64,000 bases of DNA from Narthecium ossifragum (taxonomy: Eukaryota; Streptophyta; Magnoliopsida; Dioscoreales; Nartheciaceae): NCBI GenBank assembly GCA_963920575.1, contig OY986964.1, positions 16,247,987 to 16,311,986 of the forward strand, given 5' to 3'. Under the pieces are notes generated by a model, which had not been told where the DNA came from, did no database searches, and was given only the letters and a program-made list of their open reading frames with translations. Below are positions 44,616 to 54,834 of the stretch, piece by piece (the stretch's first letter is position 1; each line of letters starts with the position of its first letter). Position numbers and translations under genes: made by a program.

Positions 44616-44695
44616 CTTCCCAGTAGGTCACCCATCGTGTGACTACTCCTGGTCGAGCACGCTTAACCATGGAGTTTCCTGACGGATCACTGCCA
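44616..44695 (-). other. 5S-rRNA-like module in Cassandra LTR 1
   Basis: On the minus strand the order is TCAGGAAACTCCATGG, GTTAAGCGTGCTCGA, GATGGGTGACCTACTGGGAAG, matching the order of conserved blocks in plant 5S rRNA, including the internal control region. It is not a complete 5S gene. Confidence 0.8.
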
Positions 44696-44999
44696 GCACG
44701 GCTTTAAAACGCGTTGTGTTTATTAAGGGCTTACTATATACTTAACTCAGCCCTGCCCTCCATACGCAGGCATCTTGTCCCACGGTAGACCCAGCGGGCC
44801 TCACAATCCACCCCCCTTGGAGGCCCAGCGTCCTCGCTGGCACAATTTCCGGCTGGGAACCGGCTCTGATACCATACTGTAACACTCCGGCCCTCCACTG
44901 GGCCCCGACCCCGGGCTCCCGGTCCGACCAGGATCCACCCGAGGGCCCCACCCGACACAATATTGTCCGCTTTTGGCTAACCGCAGAAATCTGGGAAAA

Positions 45000-45078
45000 C
45001 TTCCCAGTAGATCACCCATCCCGGAACCGCTCCAAGGCAACCACGCTTAACCTTGGAGTTTTCTGACGGATCACTGCC
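45000..45078 (-). other. 5S-rRNA-like module in Cassandra LTR 2
   Basis: The minus strand has TCAGAAAACTCCAAGG, TTAAGCGTGGTTG, GGGATGGGTGATCTACTGGGAAG split by short variable bases. It is the copy closest to 5S around the GGGATGGGTGA block. Confidence 0.8.
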
Positions 45079-45268
45079 AGCACGGCTTTAAAACGCGCTG
45101 TGTCTATTAAAGACTTACTATATACTTATATCAAACCCCGGACCATACCCAGGCGTTGTGGGATTGCTTGCCCGGCTACCCGACTCAGCCCCGCCCTCCA
45201 GGCGCAGGCATCTTGTCCCACGGTAGACCCAGCGGGCCTCACAATCCACCCCCCTTGGAGGCCCAGCG

Positions 45269-46638
45269 TGATACGAGTCGATCCGACTCGACCAACTGGA
45301 CCCGAACCCAGAAGAGGAACCAAGCTGGTTCAACCTCTTTCCTAGTTTGACTTGGACTTCCCTAGTTCAAACTAGAGTATTTAATTAGTATTTATCATTA
45401 GTCTTTTATTGAGTCCTAGTTGATTGTTAGGAATTAATTAAGAGTCCCTTTGAGTTAGGAAGTTGAGTTGAGTCAGAAACCTTATTACTTGCTAATCAAG
45501 CAAGGGGGTTTTTCTAGTGGATTAGGACGCTGTCAAGGTCTCTATAAAAAGACCTTAGTAGTTTGTATTAGGTTATGCATGATGATGAATGAATTATGAG
45601 TAGTTGATAAATTATCATAGGAGTAGAATATCATAGGAGTAGAATTAAAGTAGATTCCACCAGATATCTACCATAGATCCACCTTCTTCCCCGTCGGTCA
45701 TCTTCTCCGCAGCCGGCACCGCCGTCACCTTCAATTTCCTTCTCCCCGTCACTTTCTCTCTCCGCCACGTCAACGACCCCACCGCCACGTCAGCGCCACG
45801 TCACCCGCTACTGTTCATCATCTCCTTCCTCTCTCTCTCCCGTGCCCTAACCCTAGCCTCACCGCCGTTCCCTCTCCGGCCACCCCCGTCGCCACCTAAA
45901 CCCTCCATCGTCTTCCCCTAAGCCTCACGACTCCGGACAGCACCCTTACCGCCTCCTTCACCGTCTCCGGCGCCTTCCCCGGCAAATCCGACCTTCATCC
46001 TCACTGCCATCACCCGCGTCCGTCCCCGATTTCACCCCTAAACCCTCCTAAAACCTTCCTTGTCTCTCCACGACCCTTTCCCGACCATCTTCTCGACGTC
46101 CCAAGCCCCAGCCGAGCTCCCCGTCATCCCCGACGCCGGTGAACCCAAACCCCTACCGCCGTCTCCCCCAGATCCGGCCGATCCTCCATCCATCTCCCAG
46201 ATCCGAGCCGGTAGATCTCATCCCCTACGTCTCACGACCCCTCCTGACACTATCCCGACCGCCGCCGCCGCCCCTACGCCGGCGATCCACCTCCGGCGGC
46301 CGTCAGCCCTCGGATCAACCTTAGCCTCTCCCTCAGCCACTGTTGGTTGACTTGCTCAACTGGATCCAGTCAACTTGATTTGGCTCAGCCACTTAACCCA
46401 CTCCTAACCGTTTCAGCCAAGCCACTTAGCCCAATCCGAGCCAGATTCAATTCCAAGAGCCAATCAACCAATCCAGACTTGACCCAGTCGAGTCCTACCC
46501 CAATCTGAGCCAGATCTGAACCAGATTCGATCCAGATTCAGCCAATTGGACTCAAATCAAGTCCGATCAGGGCGATTCTGATCGATTGGAGCAGTAGAGA
46601 CCCATTACGAGAGGATCACGAGTAGACCGCTCGTAACA
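45269..46638 (+). mobile_element. Solo LTR J in the Cassandra internal region
   Basis: 1370 bp with TG and CA ends (TGATACGAG, TCGTAACA). Flanks are CAGCG (45264-45268) and CAACG (46639-46643), a TSD with one mismatch. Removal restores the Cassandra internal phrase cccagcg-tcatcgctgg. A TATA box CTATAAAAA lies at 45542-45550. The part after it (45700-46340) is C-rich with no credible ORF. Orientation follows the TATA box. Superfamily not determined. Confidence 0.75.
45542..45550 (+). promoter_or_regulatory. TATA box of solo LTR J
   Basis: CTATAAAAA in 'aaggtctctataaaaagacc', itself a near-palindrome. Confidence 0.55.
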
Positions 46639-46799
46639 CAACGTCATCGCTGGCACAATTTCCGGCTGGGAACCGGCTCTGATACCATACTGTAACACCC
46701 CGGCCCTCCACTGGGCCCCGGCCCACGGGCTCCCGACACAATATTGTCCGCTTTTGGCTCACCCCAGCCGTTCGATCGATAAACCCATCGATCGATCGG

Positions 46800-46950
46800 A
46801 CTTCCCGGGAGGTCACCCCTCCCAAACCTACTCCATCCCAAGCACGCTTAACACTGGAGAAATCTAGGAAAACTTCCCAGTAGGTCACCCATCGTGTGAC
46901 TACTCCAGGTCGAGCACGCTTAACTATGGAGTTTTCTGACGGATCACTGC
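46800..46950 (-). other. Two 5S-like modules in tandem in Cassandra LTR 3
   Basis: One module covers about 46800-46858 and a different variant about 46871-46950; other copies have one. The first carries 'cttcccgggaggtcacccctccc' and 'cccaagcacgcttaac', the second 'cttcccagtaggtcacccatc' and 'cgagcacgcttaac'. The join falls inside the module, so the LTR looks like a recombinant of two Cassandra variants. Confidence 0.75.
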
Positions 46951-47116
46951 CAGCACGGCTTTAAAACGCGTTGTGTTTATTAAGGGCTTACAATATACTT
47001 ATATCGAACCCCAGACCATACCCAGGCGTTGTGGGATTGCTTACCCGGCTACCCGACTCAGCCCTGCCCTCCAGGCGCAGGCATCTTGTCCCACGGTAGA
47101 CCCAGCGGGCCTCACA

Positions 47117-48742
47117 GTTACAATGTCTACTACGACACCAGCAGTGAGGGTTTGGGGTGTGTCCTCATGCAGGAGGGACACCTAGTTTTCTATGGTTTCT
47201 GTCAGCTGAAAAACCATGAGAGGAACTACCCGCCTCATGACTTGGAGCTAGCAGCAGTGGTCTTCGCTCTGGAGACCTGGCGTCATTACCTCTATGGTGA
47301 GAAGTTCTCTGTCTTCTCGGACCTAGATGGAGCTACTAGAGGACTACGACTTTGAGTTGCATTACCATCCTGATAAAGCAAACGTCATAGCAGACGCGCT
47401 GAGCAGACAAGTGAGAGACACCAGAGCAACAGTTACAGGGTTATCAGCGCGGTTGTGGTAGGCATGGGCGACAGCGGGCCAGTTGGGGCTCGAGTTTGAG
47501 GATCAGGGATTTAGCAACTTCCTCTACACAGTGCAGAGTATGCCAGCAGTTGTAGCCAGAGTGATAGAGGCGCAGCATAGTGATGCAGAGCTCAAGGAGT
47601 TGCGCACATCGGCAGACAGGGACTGGACCATATCGTCAAACGGAGAGCTACAATTCAGAGGTAGAATAGCGGTTCCGGCAGAGCCAGTTCTACGAGAGGA
47701 CGTCCTACGAGAGTTTCATCATTCTACTTTTGCAGTTCATCCTGGGGGCACCAAGATGTACCAGGACCTGAGGTGACAGTTTTGGTAGTGCGGGATGAAG
47801 AGGGCAGTGATGGAGTTCATATCACGCTGCCTTACCTGTCAGAAGGTCAAGGCAGAGCACCAGCGAACTCCAGGGTTACTTCAACCCCTTCCACGAGCTG
47901 AGTGGAAGTGGGAGCACATCACGATGGACTCCATGACTGGTCTACCGAGATCTCCTAGGGGGAATGACGCGATTTGGGTCATCGTTGATCGATTGACCAA
48001 ATCGGCACACTTCCTGCCTATGCGGACGACAGACTCGATAGACAGGTTGGGCAGTTTGTACGTCAGAGAGGTGGTCAGACTACACGGAGTTCTAGTGTCT
48101 ATAGTATCAGACCGTGACCCCAGGTTCACAAGCAGGCTCTGACGAGGCTTTCTGGAGGCAGTTGACACACTCCTAACTTTCAGTATGGCATTCGATCCGC
48201 AGACAGACGGGCAGTCAGAGCGGACAATCCAGATCTTACAGGACATGCTGAGAGCATGTGTCCTTGATGCCGAAGGCAGCTGGGAGGAGCATGTTCCCTT
48301 GGTGGAGTTCGCCTACAACAATAGCTACCATTCCAGTCTTGGAGTAGCACCTTTCGAGGCGTTGTACGGTAGGTCGTGTCGTTCCCTAGTGTGCTGGACA
48401 GAGGTTGGAGAGGCACCACTCTCCTGTCCAGACATTGTCAGACGGTCGTCAAAGAAGCTAGTACAGATCAGGCAGAGACTTCTGACGGCTGAGAGCCGGC
48501 AGAAGAGTTATGCAGATCAAAGGTGACGACCGTTGGAGTTTGTAATCGACAACAGAGTGTTCTTGCGAGCAACGCTGTACAGAGGGTAAGTCAGGATTGG
48601 CAGAGGTGGTAAGTTGGCGCCGAGGTTCGTCGGGCCATTCGAGATCCTAGAGAGGATTGACAAGGTAGCCTACCACCTGGATCTTGCTCGGCACATGTCA
48701 GTTGTGCATCCGACTTTCCATGTGTCGATATTGAGGAAGTAT
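47117..48742 (+). pseudogene. pol: RNase H and integrase of element H
   Basis: RNase H resumes at [20 protein letters not shown] and continues with [21 protein letters not shown]. About 20 codons after VFSD are deleted, jumping to [15 protein letters not shown] (written across two frames) and NVIADALSRQ. Integrase has the HHCC zinc finger (HHSTFAVHPGG, then CLTCQKVK), and catalytic Asp at 47927-47929 (ITMDSMTG), Asp at 48110-48112 (VSDRDPRF) and Glu at 48218-48220 (DGQSER). The last two are separated by exactly 35 codons as in active enzymes. Stops interrupt the frame at 47458, 47774, 47786, 48140 and 48524. The frame continues to FHVSILRKY, where solo LTR B interrupts it at 48744. Confidence 0.9.
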
Positions 48743-48743
48743 C

Positions 48744-50187
48744 TAATCGCTCACAAACGTCGTCGTTAAAACGGATGCAAAACGCAATTTAGAAATTTGT
48801 AAACCTTTCTTTCAACACTAAATTAATAAGATAGAATAATGATGAAATACGGGGTCGGTCCTCAGGGAAAACTTTGACTAACAAAGAAACATCAGAATTA
48901 ACTCTCAACACTCTAGTCCTAAAGCGAAGAAGGATTGATTTGGGTTTTAAAAACGGATTAATTAAAACTAATTAAGAAAGCGATTAGCGAAATTGGAATA
49001 GATTAATGAGAGAAAACCTAGGGATTATTCAATCCACTTTAGTTTCACTTCCTGCATTCTCTAGTTATCCTATTATTTTCTTATCTCGACATTATGGATT
49101 CATAGCTTCTTAAGCTTACATGAATCCCTAAAATAATGCGATTGCTTTCCTAAGGCGTAACCTATATAAACTTAGAATAAATTGTCTTCGAACTTAATCT
49201 GAGTACAACCTATCTTCATCTAGCATAGATTATCTCAAAGGCATACACAAAAGCAACATGAAAACCATCCTACGAATCTCTACCATCAAGCACAGCAATC
49301 AAGTAGGTCTGAATGTACGTCAAGAAACTCTGTTCCCTCAACTCTTTATAAAATAAAACCATATTCATTGGATCATGTCTTTGAAAAGATAACAAGAATC
49401 AAACTAGAAAATACAAAGAAGATCTACTAAAGCTTCATGAGATCCCAAAGTACAGAATTAGCTACTCATCTTTGTGATGGAAGCCTTAGATTCGATGAAG
49501 AACGATTGAGATCCATGTTGTAGCTCCATCTTCTCCATAGAATCCTCCAAACCCTAGTTCTCTCTTTTCCTCTCTATGGGGACCTCCAATTTTCGGCCAG
49601 TAAACACCTTCTTATAGGTGTATTCCTGGAATTAGGGTTTTGGGTTGAGTTGGACCTCAAGTGCAACTCGGATTTCCTAGTTTAAGTCTGACAGCCTCTT
49701 CCGGTCGCGACTGGGCTCAAACTGTCCGGAAGTTGGAAATGTGCTCAACATGAAAGATGTAGATTAGGAAGTCTTCTGTCTTGTCCCGAAGATTTGACAT
49801 TATTTGAACTTATCTGGAATATTTGACGAATAGTCACCTGAGCGTCGACGGACCAGTCTCTCAGCATCTGTTTATCTTCATATTCTTGAAAACTGCTATT
49901 AATTTGTCCAGAATCTCGCAAAGTGTCCAACGTGAATGTTGTTCATCTTGAAGTCTTCTATAAGTCCTCCAAATTTCAGGAATTTAGGATTTATCTGGAG
50001 AATTTGGTGAATTCGTTTCAAACTGACAGCGGAGCAACGTAATTTCCACATATTAGTCCTTTTCTGTGTTTTCTAACTTGAATCTTCATTAAACCTGAAA
50101 TCAATTAACAAACTATCAAATACAAACACTCTCGGACTAACAAATGTAAATTAAGGGGTTTAAATATGAACATTTAGTGACTTATCA
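48744..50187 (-). mobile_element. Solo LTR B in pol of H, TSD GTATC
   Basis: 1444 bp flanked by GTATC at 48739-48743 and 50188-50192. The left end is TAATCGCTCAC, so the terminal TG has mutated to TA. The right end is GTGACTTATCA. It includes the 230-bp segment missing from the 5' LTR of C. Confidence 0.95.
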
Positions 50188-50597
50188 GTATCACCCAGAC
50201 CCGTCTCATGTCATCATGGTGGATGACATCGAGCTTCAGACAGACGCGACGTTGATGAGTGCATGAAAGTGCATTCTGAACAACCTTAAATCCATCTCAA
50301 TTGCTATATCTTCATCCTTAATCAACTTCTTTAGCACTACTTTTATACTTTTATGTGCTTCACATAGTTGTTTGAAAAATGTAGGAAATTGGAGCTAAAA
50401 GAAGCTGAAAAGAGTATATGGATCAACTTCAAAACTTAATCTGTACCTTCTCATGAAGAACCAGATGATGTATCATATATGGTTGGAAAGCTCTTGAAGT
50501 CTAGATTCTGGAGAATTTTACGGTTCATGATTTCGAGTTTCCTAGAGAAAGTTACAACATTTTTCGTACCAGTGCGCAGTGCTGAGTGAATAGTGAC

Positions 50598-50831
50598 GGT
50601 CGACCGTCGCATCATCCGTGGCATCGACCGTCGAGCTCAAAAATCCTCACGGTCGACCGTCAAATCCTCACGGTCAACCGTGGAGCCCAAAAATCATCAC
50701 GGTCGACCGTCGCATCGACCGTCAGCCTCTGTCAAGGAAAATACTTCACAGGGTCGATGCGAAGATCGACCGCAGCTTGTCAAAATTAATTGTGCACCTC
50801 ACGGTCGATCGTCAAGGTCTCACGGTCGACC
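50598..50831. repeat. GGTCGACC palindrome array in solo LTR A
   Basis: Motifs extended to ACGGTCGACCGT or variants, for example 50598, 50651/50672 (21 bp apart) and 50824. The last ends 64 bp before the TATA box at 50895. Confidence 0.85.
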
Positions 50832-50894
50832 GCCTGATCAGCCAGGGGCGTAAAATGGGTTTAAACTTAACTCGAGTTTGCTAATCTTTGGACC

Positions 50895-50903
50895 CTATAA
50901 ATA
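50895..50903 (+). promoter_or_regulatory. TATA box of solo LTR A
   Basis: CTATAAATA, same position relative to the palindrome array as in the 10017 copy. Confidence 0.6.
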
Positions 50904-52120
50904 GGAAAGTTAGGGTAAGCCAAGGGAGACTTCTTGGACGTTTTTGGAGGCTCTTTCTAGACGTTTTCTAAAAAAAGAAGATGAAGACATCTCCATCCAT
51001 GGCCGAGTAATCCGCAGGCATGGTGGACGGATGATCTAGCGAGGATTAGGGTTTCTTCTCCAACAATGGTTCATAGTTTTTCATCTTCATTGTTAAACTC
51101 TTTTCTATGTATTGGATCTTCAAATATTATTTTCAGATTATAGATTTCTATGTGGATGATTAATATTATGAATCCAGTCATACTTCTTTCATGATCTTAT
51201 AATCCCATAGTCTTCTCTTTTGATTATCCTACCGAGTCTTGCGAGACCTTTGCTATGCATTGCCCGTAGTGACAACTGGTATTGTGTATTCTTAGGGATC
51301 TGGTAAGACAAGGTTGGGGCTCTATCCCGAGGAATCTTTGCTATGCATTGCCGATTGTGAGAGTTGGTATTGTGTATTCTTAGAGACTCGGTTAGATAGA
51401 GTTAGGGCTTTGTCCCGATGAACTTTTGCTACGCGTTGCCTGTAGTGACAGCCGGTATCGTGTATTCTTAGGTTTGGTTGGATGAAGTTAGAACTATAAA
51501 AAGGAAGAACTAATCGTAGGAGGAGACATTTATATATTTTGTTAGGTTTATAGTTCCATATCTTCCGGTTAAGGTGATTGGGATGTGAATCCCTTAACTG
51601 AGTATCATATGAACCATTGAGAAGAGAAGAACCTAAATCCGAGTGAAGTGATTCCTGAAGCCTAGCCTCATTCAAACCCGGATTTCTTTCGTTAACTTTA
51701 TTTTATCATTACATCTACGATCTACTTTCTTAACTTCAACGCTCTTGATTGTTTTCGATACATTGTTATCTGTGTTTCTGGATCTTTCCTGCTTGTCTCT
51801 CTGTGGGTTCGACCTCTCTTATGCTATACTGCACCGCGACCGCTGTGCGTGATACATTTGAGCGACATCAGACGTTCGTTGAGCAGTCAGTTCGGGTACT
51901 TCACTGAAGGTATCAAGTCTTGCGGGGCAAGACGATTCCCTTGGTCAAGGTACTGTGGAGGCACAGAGGCGTCGAGGAGATGACCTGGGTGTGTGAGGCG
52001 CGCATGCGGCAGGAGTATCCGCACGTGTTTCCATCTCGAGGTACCTCTTGTCCTGTCTTCTAGTGTAGCTGCTTTTCTATTTCCGAGCCCTACCTTTATC
52101 GAATCTCGGGACCAGATTTT

Positions 52121-52137
52121 CTTTAAAGGTATTAGGA
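52121..52137 (+). other. Polypurine-tract position of H
   Basis: CTTTAAAGGTATTAGGA directly before TGTGAGGACC. In better preserved relatives this is a purine run; here it has mutated. Confidence 0.5.
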
Positions 52138-52836
52138 TGTGAGGACCTATCCCTCTACTCTTGGGTCGACCGCTTGGGTCAGACCCGTGGCTCGTTGTGG
52201 ACTGCAAGGGAAATTTGGTAAATTGTGTTGTGTTGGTTTGTTTCACACCTGCGTAGTGCACACACAACCCCTATGTTTGATTTATGTCTTTGCTAGAACC
52301 CTTGACGGGCTTGGGATCGAAAGATCCAAGCTCGGGCGTGCAAAAGCCTGTTTTTAGGGCAGCTGGCGGGCCCGTGTGCGATCGGTCACTCCCAGGAGCG
52401 ACCCATCGGACTTGTATCGGTGGTCGGCGAGGCCTACGTGTTCGGATAAGGATGCGAACTGAATTAACCCGGCCCGGTCTGACCGATCGGTCCCAGATCG
52501 GACTTGAGGATATAATTAGCGCGAGACCTCCTCTGTTTTTTCGGTTTGTTTCTCTTCTCCTTCTTCCCATCCGTTCTCCCTCCTCCGACCATCTTTTTGA
52601 GTGCTTGAGGGCTCGTTGGACTCGTGGCAGCGTGAGGAAGATCCTTGGCTTGGTTTAAAGCCGGTTGTTAATTATATCTTTGGAGATTGTTAATTATTGT
52701 TAATTTTGGGTACTTGTGAAATGTTTAGGAAGACCAATAAGATAGAGGCAACCCTTGCCAAAATTATTCCGTATTTTGTTAGTTTCCGGTTCGTGTCGCC
52801 AGGCCCGATTGGGCCTTCACGGGTCGGGGCGCAACA
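52138..52836 (+). repeat. 3' LTR of H, internally deleted
   Basis: It starts TGTGAGGACC and ends GGGGCGCAACA but is only 699 bp. The middle, including most of the sequence matching 38692-39450, is missing at about 52665. It carries a palindrome pair GATCGGTC at 52380 and GACCCATC at 52400, 20 bp apart, and more GACCGATC-type motifs near 52480-52500. Confidence 0.8.
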
Positions 52837-53262
52837 CAACCCGTCTCCGGCCATCCTCCGACCAGATCCGGCAGCTGCTCGCCATCTACCCTGCTAGTGG
52901 CCATCGTCGCCGACGAGCACCTCTCACTTGAGCTAGTTCAACCAGACTTAGGCACCAGATTGAATCACCCTTTGATCAAATCTGGTCCAGTCAAGATGGA
53001 TCCAGGCGCTCAGATCCAGCCCACCATATTGAATCATGCCCAAATCCTGCAATCCCGGCTTGACCAGATCAACTCGAATCAGATTGATTTGATCCAATTA
53101 TTTGCCAAGATCTGAGCTGATTGCAAGCTAGATCAAGCCAAATTCATCCGATTTCCAACGTCAAAATTGAACATTAAAATAACGTAAAAATTTTATAAAT
53201 TACAATTTACGCATCAAAATTGTACATAAAGATTGGAAAATTGACAATCTAAAATTGACAAA
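52837..53262. other. Unassigned segment after H
   Basis: The first 35 bp repeat the leader that follows the 5' LTR of H. The rest is AT-rich with 'ccagatc' and 'gatccag' words and no credible gene. Confidence 0.4.
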
Positions 53263-53630
53263 AATACATTTTCATCTCTTTAAATTCATTTTCATCTTTC
53301 CTGCATTTTCATCTTTTTAAATTCATTTTCATCTTTCTAAATTCATTTTCATCTTTCTAAATTCATTTTCATCTTTCTAAATTCATTTTTCACCTTTCTA
53401 AATTCATTTTCATCTTCCTAAATGCATTTTCATCTTTTTAAATGCATTTTCATTTTTTAAATGTATTTTCATCTTTTTGAATTCATTTTCATGTTTTTAA
53501 ATTTATTTTCATCTTTCCTGCATTTTCATCTTTCTAAATTCATTTTTATCTTTTTAAATGCATTTTATCTTTCTAAATTCATTTTCATCTTTTTAAATTC
53601 ATTTTCATCTTTATAAATGCATTTTTCGCC
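53263..53630 (+). repeat. 20-bp minisatellite array 1
   Basis: About 18 imperfect copies of a unit close to AAATTCATTTTCATCTTTCT. Confidence 0.9.
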
Positions 53631-53631
53631 A

Positions 53632-54005
53632 TTTTGACGAGTCCGGTAGCAGCGACGGCGTCCTCGTGGAGCTACTAGGCAACGCCGACCACGACTCTCG
53701 AAGCCCTCCTGGTCACGACAGTCAGGATTGGGATGGGGACGATGGAATCCTTCTCCTTCTCCAATGTCGATCAAGCCCTGAATCACCGGATCCCAACTCC
53801 GATCACCATCCATTGTGCCGTCCACCATCTCTATGCCGCTGCCATCACCATTTCTGATAAATACATTTCACTATCAGGGGCATTTTCATCTTTTTTTTTA
53901 ATTACACCAGCCAAATAAACCTGTCAAATGGGGTTCTAACCTTAAAAACACATCAAATGGGGTATTTAGCAAAAACTTTCTCTAAACTTGTGTTATCGCG
54001 AATTG
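53632..54005 (+). repeat. Duplicated gene-like segment, copy 1
   Basis: Homologous along its length to 60111-60473. It begins with codon-like sequence (GACGAGTCCGGTAGCAGCGACG; DHDSRSPP when translated) and ends with AT-rich non-coding 'gtcaaatggggttctaacctta' and 'gtgttatc'. It lies between the two minisatellite arrays. The coding-like part has no clear homolog that I recognise. Confidence 0.75.
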
Positions 54006-54290
54006 GCTATTTTTTAAAATGTATTTTCATCTTTTTGAATTTATTTTCATCTTTTTAAATTCATTTTCATTTTTCATGCATTTTCATCTTTCTAGATTCA
54101 TTTTCATCTTTTAAAATGCATTTTCATCTTTTTAATTTTATTTTCATCTTCTTAAATTCATTTTCATCTTTCTAAATGTATTTTCATCTTTTCAAATGCA
54201 TTTTCATCTATTTAAATTATTTTTCATCTTTGAAATTCATTTTCATCTTTTTAAATGCATTTTCATCTTTCATACATTTTCCCTTATTTT
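54006..54290 (+). repeat. 20-bp minisatellite array 2
   Basis: About 13 more imperfect copies of the same unit, directly after the duplicated segment. Confidence 0.9.
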
Positions 54291-54412
54291 TCCCTTATTT
54301 TCCCCTAATTTTCCAGTTTTCCCTAATTTTGGACATTAATAACCCAATAACCCAAAAGGAAAACGAGCTCACTTCGTCCCCGATCAAAGAGGCAACGAGT
54401 CCATCGATCGAA

Positions 54413-54630
54413 ATGTCACCGCTGCCATCGCTTCGCCACGATCCGACCATAGCTGGAGTAGGTCGCCGCTTGCCGAGGACTGTCGACACCGAAGAAGGGC
54501 GGAGTAGGTCACCGAGTGCATTGACGGGTGGCTCCTCTCTCATGCCAGCTGCCCCTCTATGTCGTGTCGACATATTATGCCCGGAACCCCCCTTCGTCCC
54601 CATGCGCGCCGCCCGCATCCGCACCATCTC
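54413..54630 (+). pseudogene. Unknown ORF, first exon-like part, split by solo LTR H3
   Basis: ATG at 54413 opens a frame (MSPLPSLRHDPTIAGVGRR, then MPAAPLCRVDILCPEPPF, then ARIRTI) that runs up to the TSD of H3. Joining it to 59752 keeps the frame open to a TAA at 59987-59989, giving 456 bases or 151 residues. The start could also be further upstream, but that sequence is T-rich minisatellite. I do not recognise the protein. It could be a fragment of a host gene or of an unidentified transposon. Confidence 0.4.
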
Positions 54631-54834
54631 TGTGAGGATCTATCCCTCTAATCCTGGGTCGACCATCTAGGTAATTTGATAAATTGCATCTTGTCAATTT
54701 GTTTCACACTCGCGTGTGCACACACCGACCGTGTTTGTGTTAGTGTTTGATTAGAATGGTTAGGTGGACTCGGGATTGGAATATCCGAGCTTGGGCTTGT
54801 GTTTTAGCCCAAGTTTGACTTTATGGGCAAAAGA

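Larger units (their letters stand above)
44512..47116 (-). mobile_element. Cassandra TRIM retrotransposon cluster with three LTRs
   Basis: Three LTR copies on the minus strand (44512-44805 partial, 44878-45243, 46691-47116) are separated by a very short internal region. That region has a primer site TGGTATCAGAGCC (Met-tRNA type) next to one LTR and a polypurine tract CCAAGGGGGGTGGAT next to the other. There is no protein-coding capacity. Each LTR carries a module resembling 5S rRNA, the defining trait of Cassandra. Sense LTR ends are TGTGAGGCCCGC and CCGGAGTGTTACA or CCGGGGTGTTACA. Solo LTR J is inserted in the second internal region. The left edge lacks about 35 bp of LTR together with flanking H sequence, so a deletion occurred at that side. 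Confidence 0.85.
50253..51870 (+). mobile_element. Solo LTR A in pol of H, TSD GACGT
   Basis: 1618 bp from TGATGAGTGCATG to GAGCGACATCA, flanked by GACGT at 50248-50252 and 51871-51875. It is the opposite-strand twin of the LTR at 10017-11637. Confidence 0.95.
50193..52066 (+). pseudogene. pol: Integrase C-terminus and chromodomain-like tail of H, split by solo LTR A
   Basis: After removing both solo LTRs and their TSD copies, the frame runs from LRKY through HPDPSHVIMVDDIELQTDATF (50193-50252) into VEQSVRVLH and KTIPLVKVLWRHRGVEE, MTWVCEARMRQEYPHVFP (51876-52066). The LW..HGVEE..TWE-like pattern is the chromodomain-type tail of Tekay/Del chromoviruses, thought to direct integration to heterochromatin. 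One in-frame TGA follows VRVLH. Only 60 bases of H lie between the two inserted LTRs. Confidence 0.8.
38692..52836 (+). mobile_element. Element H: chromovirus-like (Tekay/Del-type) retrotransposon, heavily nested
   Basis: Order: 5' LTR remnant (38692-39450 plus 41754-41993), gag with zinc knuckle, protease, reverse transcriptase, RNase H, integrase, chromodomain-like tail and a shortened 3' LTR (52138-52836). Insertions are solo LTR H2, the Cassandra cluster with solo LTR J inside, solo LTR B and solo LTR A. The LTR signature (TGTGAGGACC start, GGTGCGACA end) and the protein motifs place it with plant chromoviruses. It holds many stops and several deletions, so it is old. Confidence 0.8.

Noticed and set aside
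45269..46638. Protein-coding gene suggested by C-rich ORFs at 46060-46350
   Set aside because: The stretch lies between TSD-bounded LTR ends after a TATA box, and the ORFs are proline-rich without any known domain.
44616..46950. Functional 5S rRNA genes
   Set aside because: The modules are incomplete and diverged, sit in Cassandra LTRs next to a Met-tRNA primer site, and lack the full 120-bp 5S sequence.
53263..54290. Centromeric satellite
   Set aside because: The unit is only 20 bp, the arrays are short and they adjoin unique sequence.
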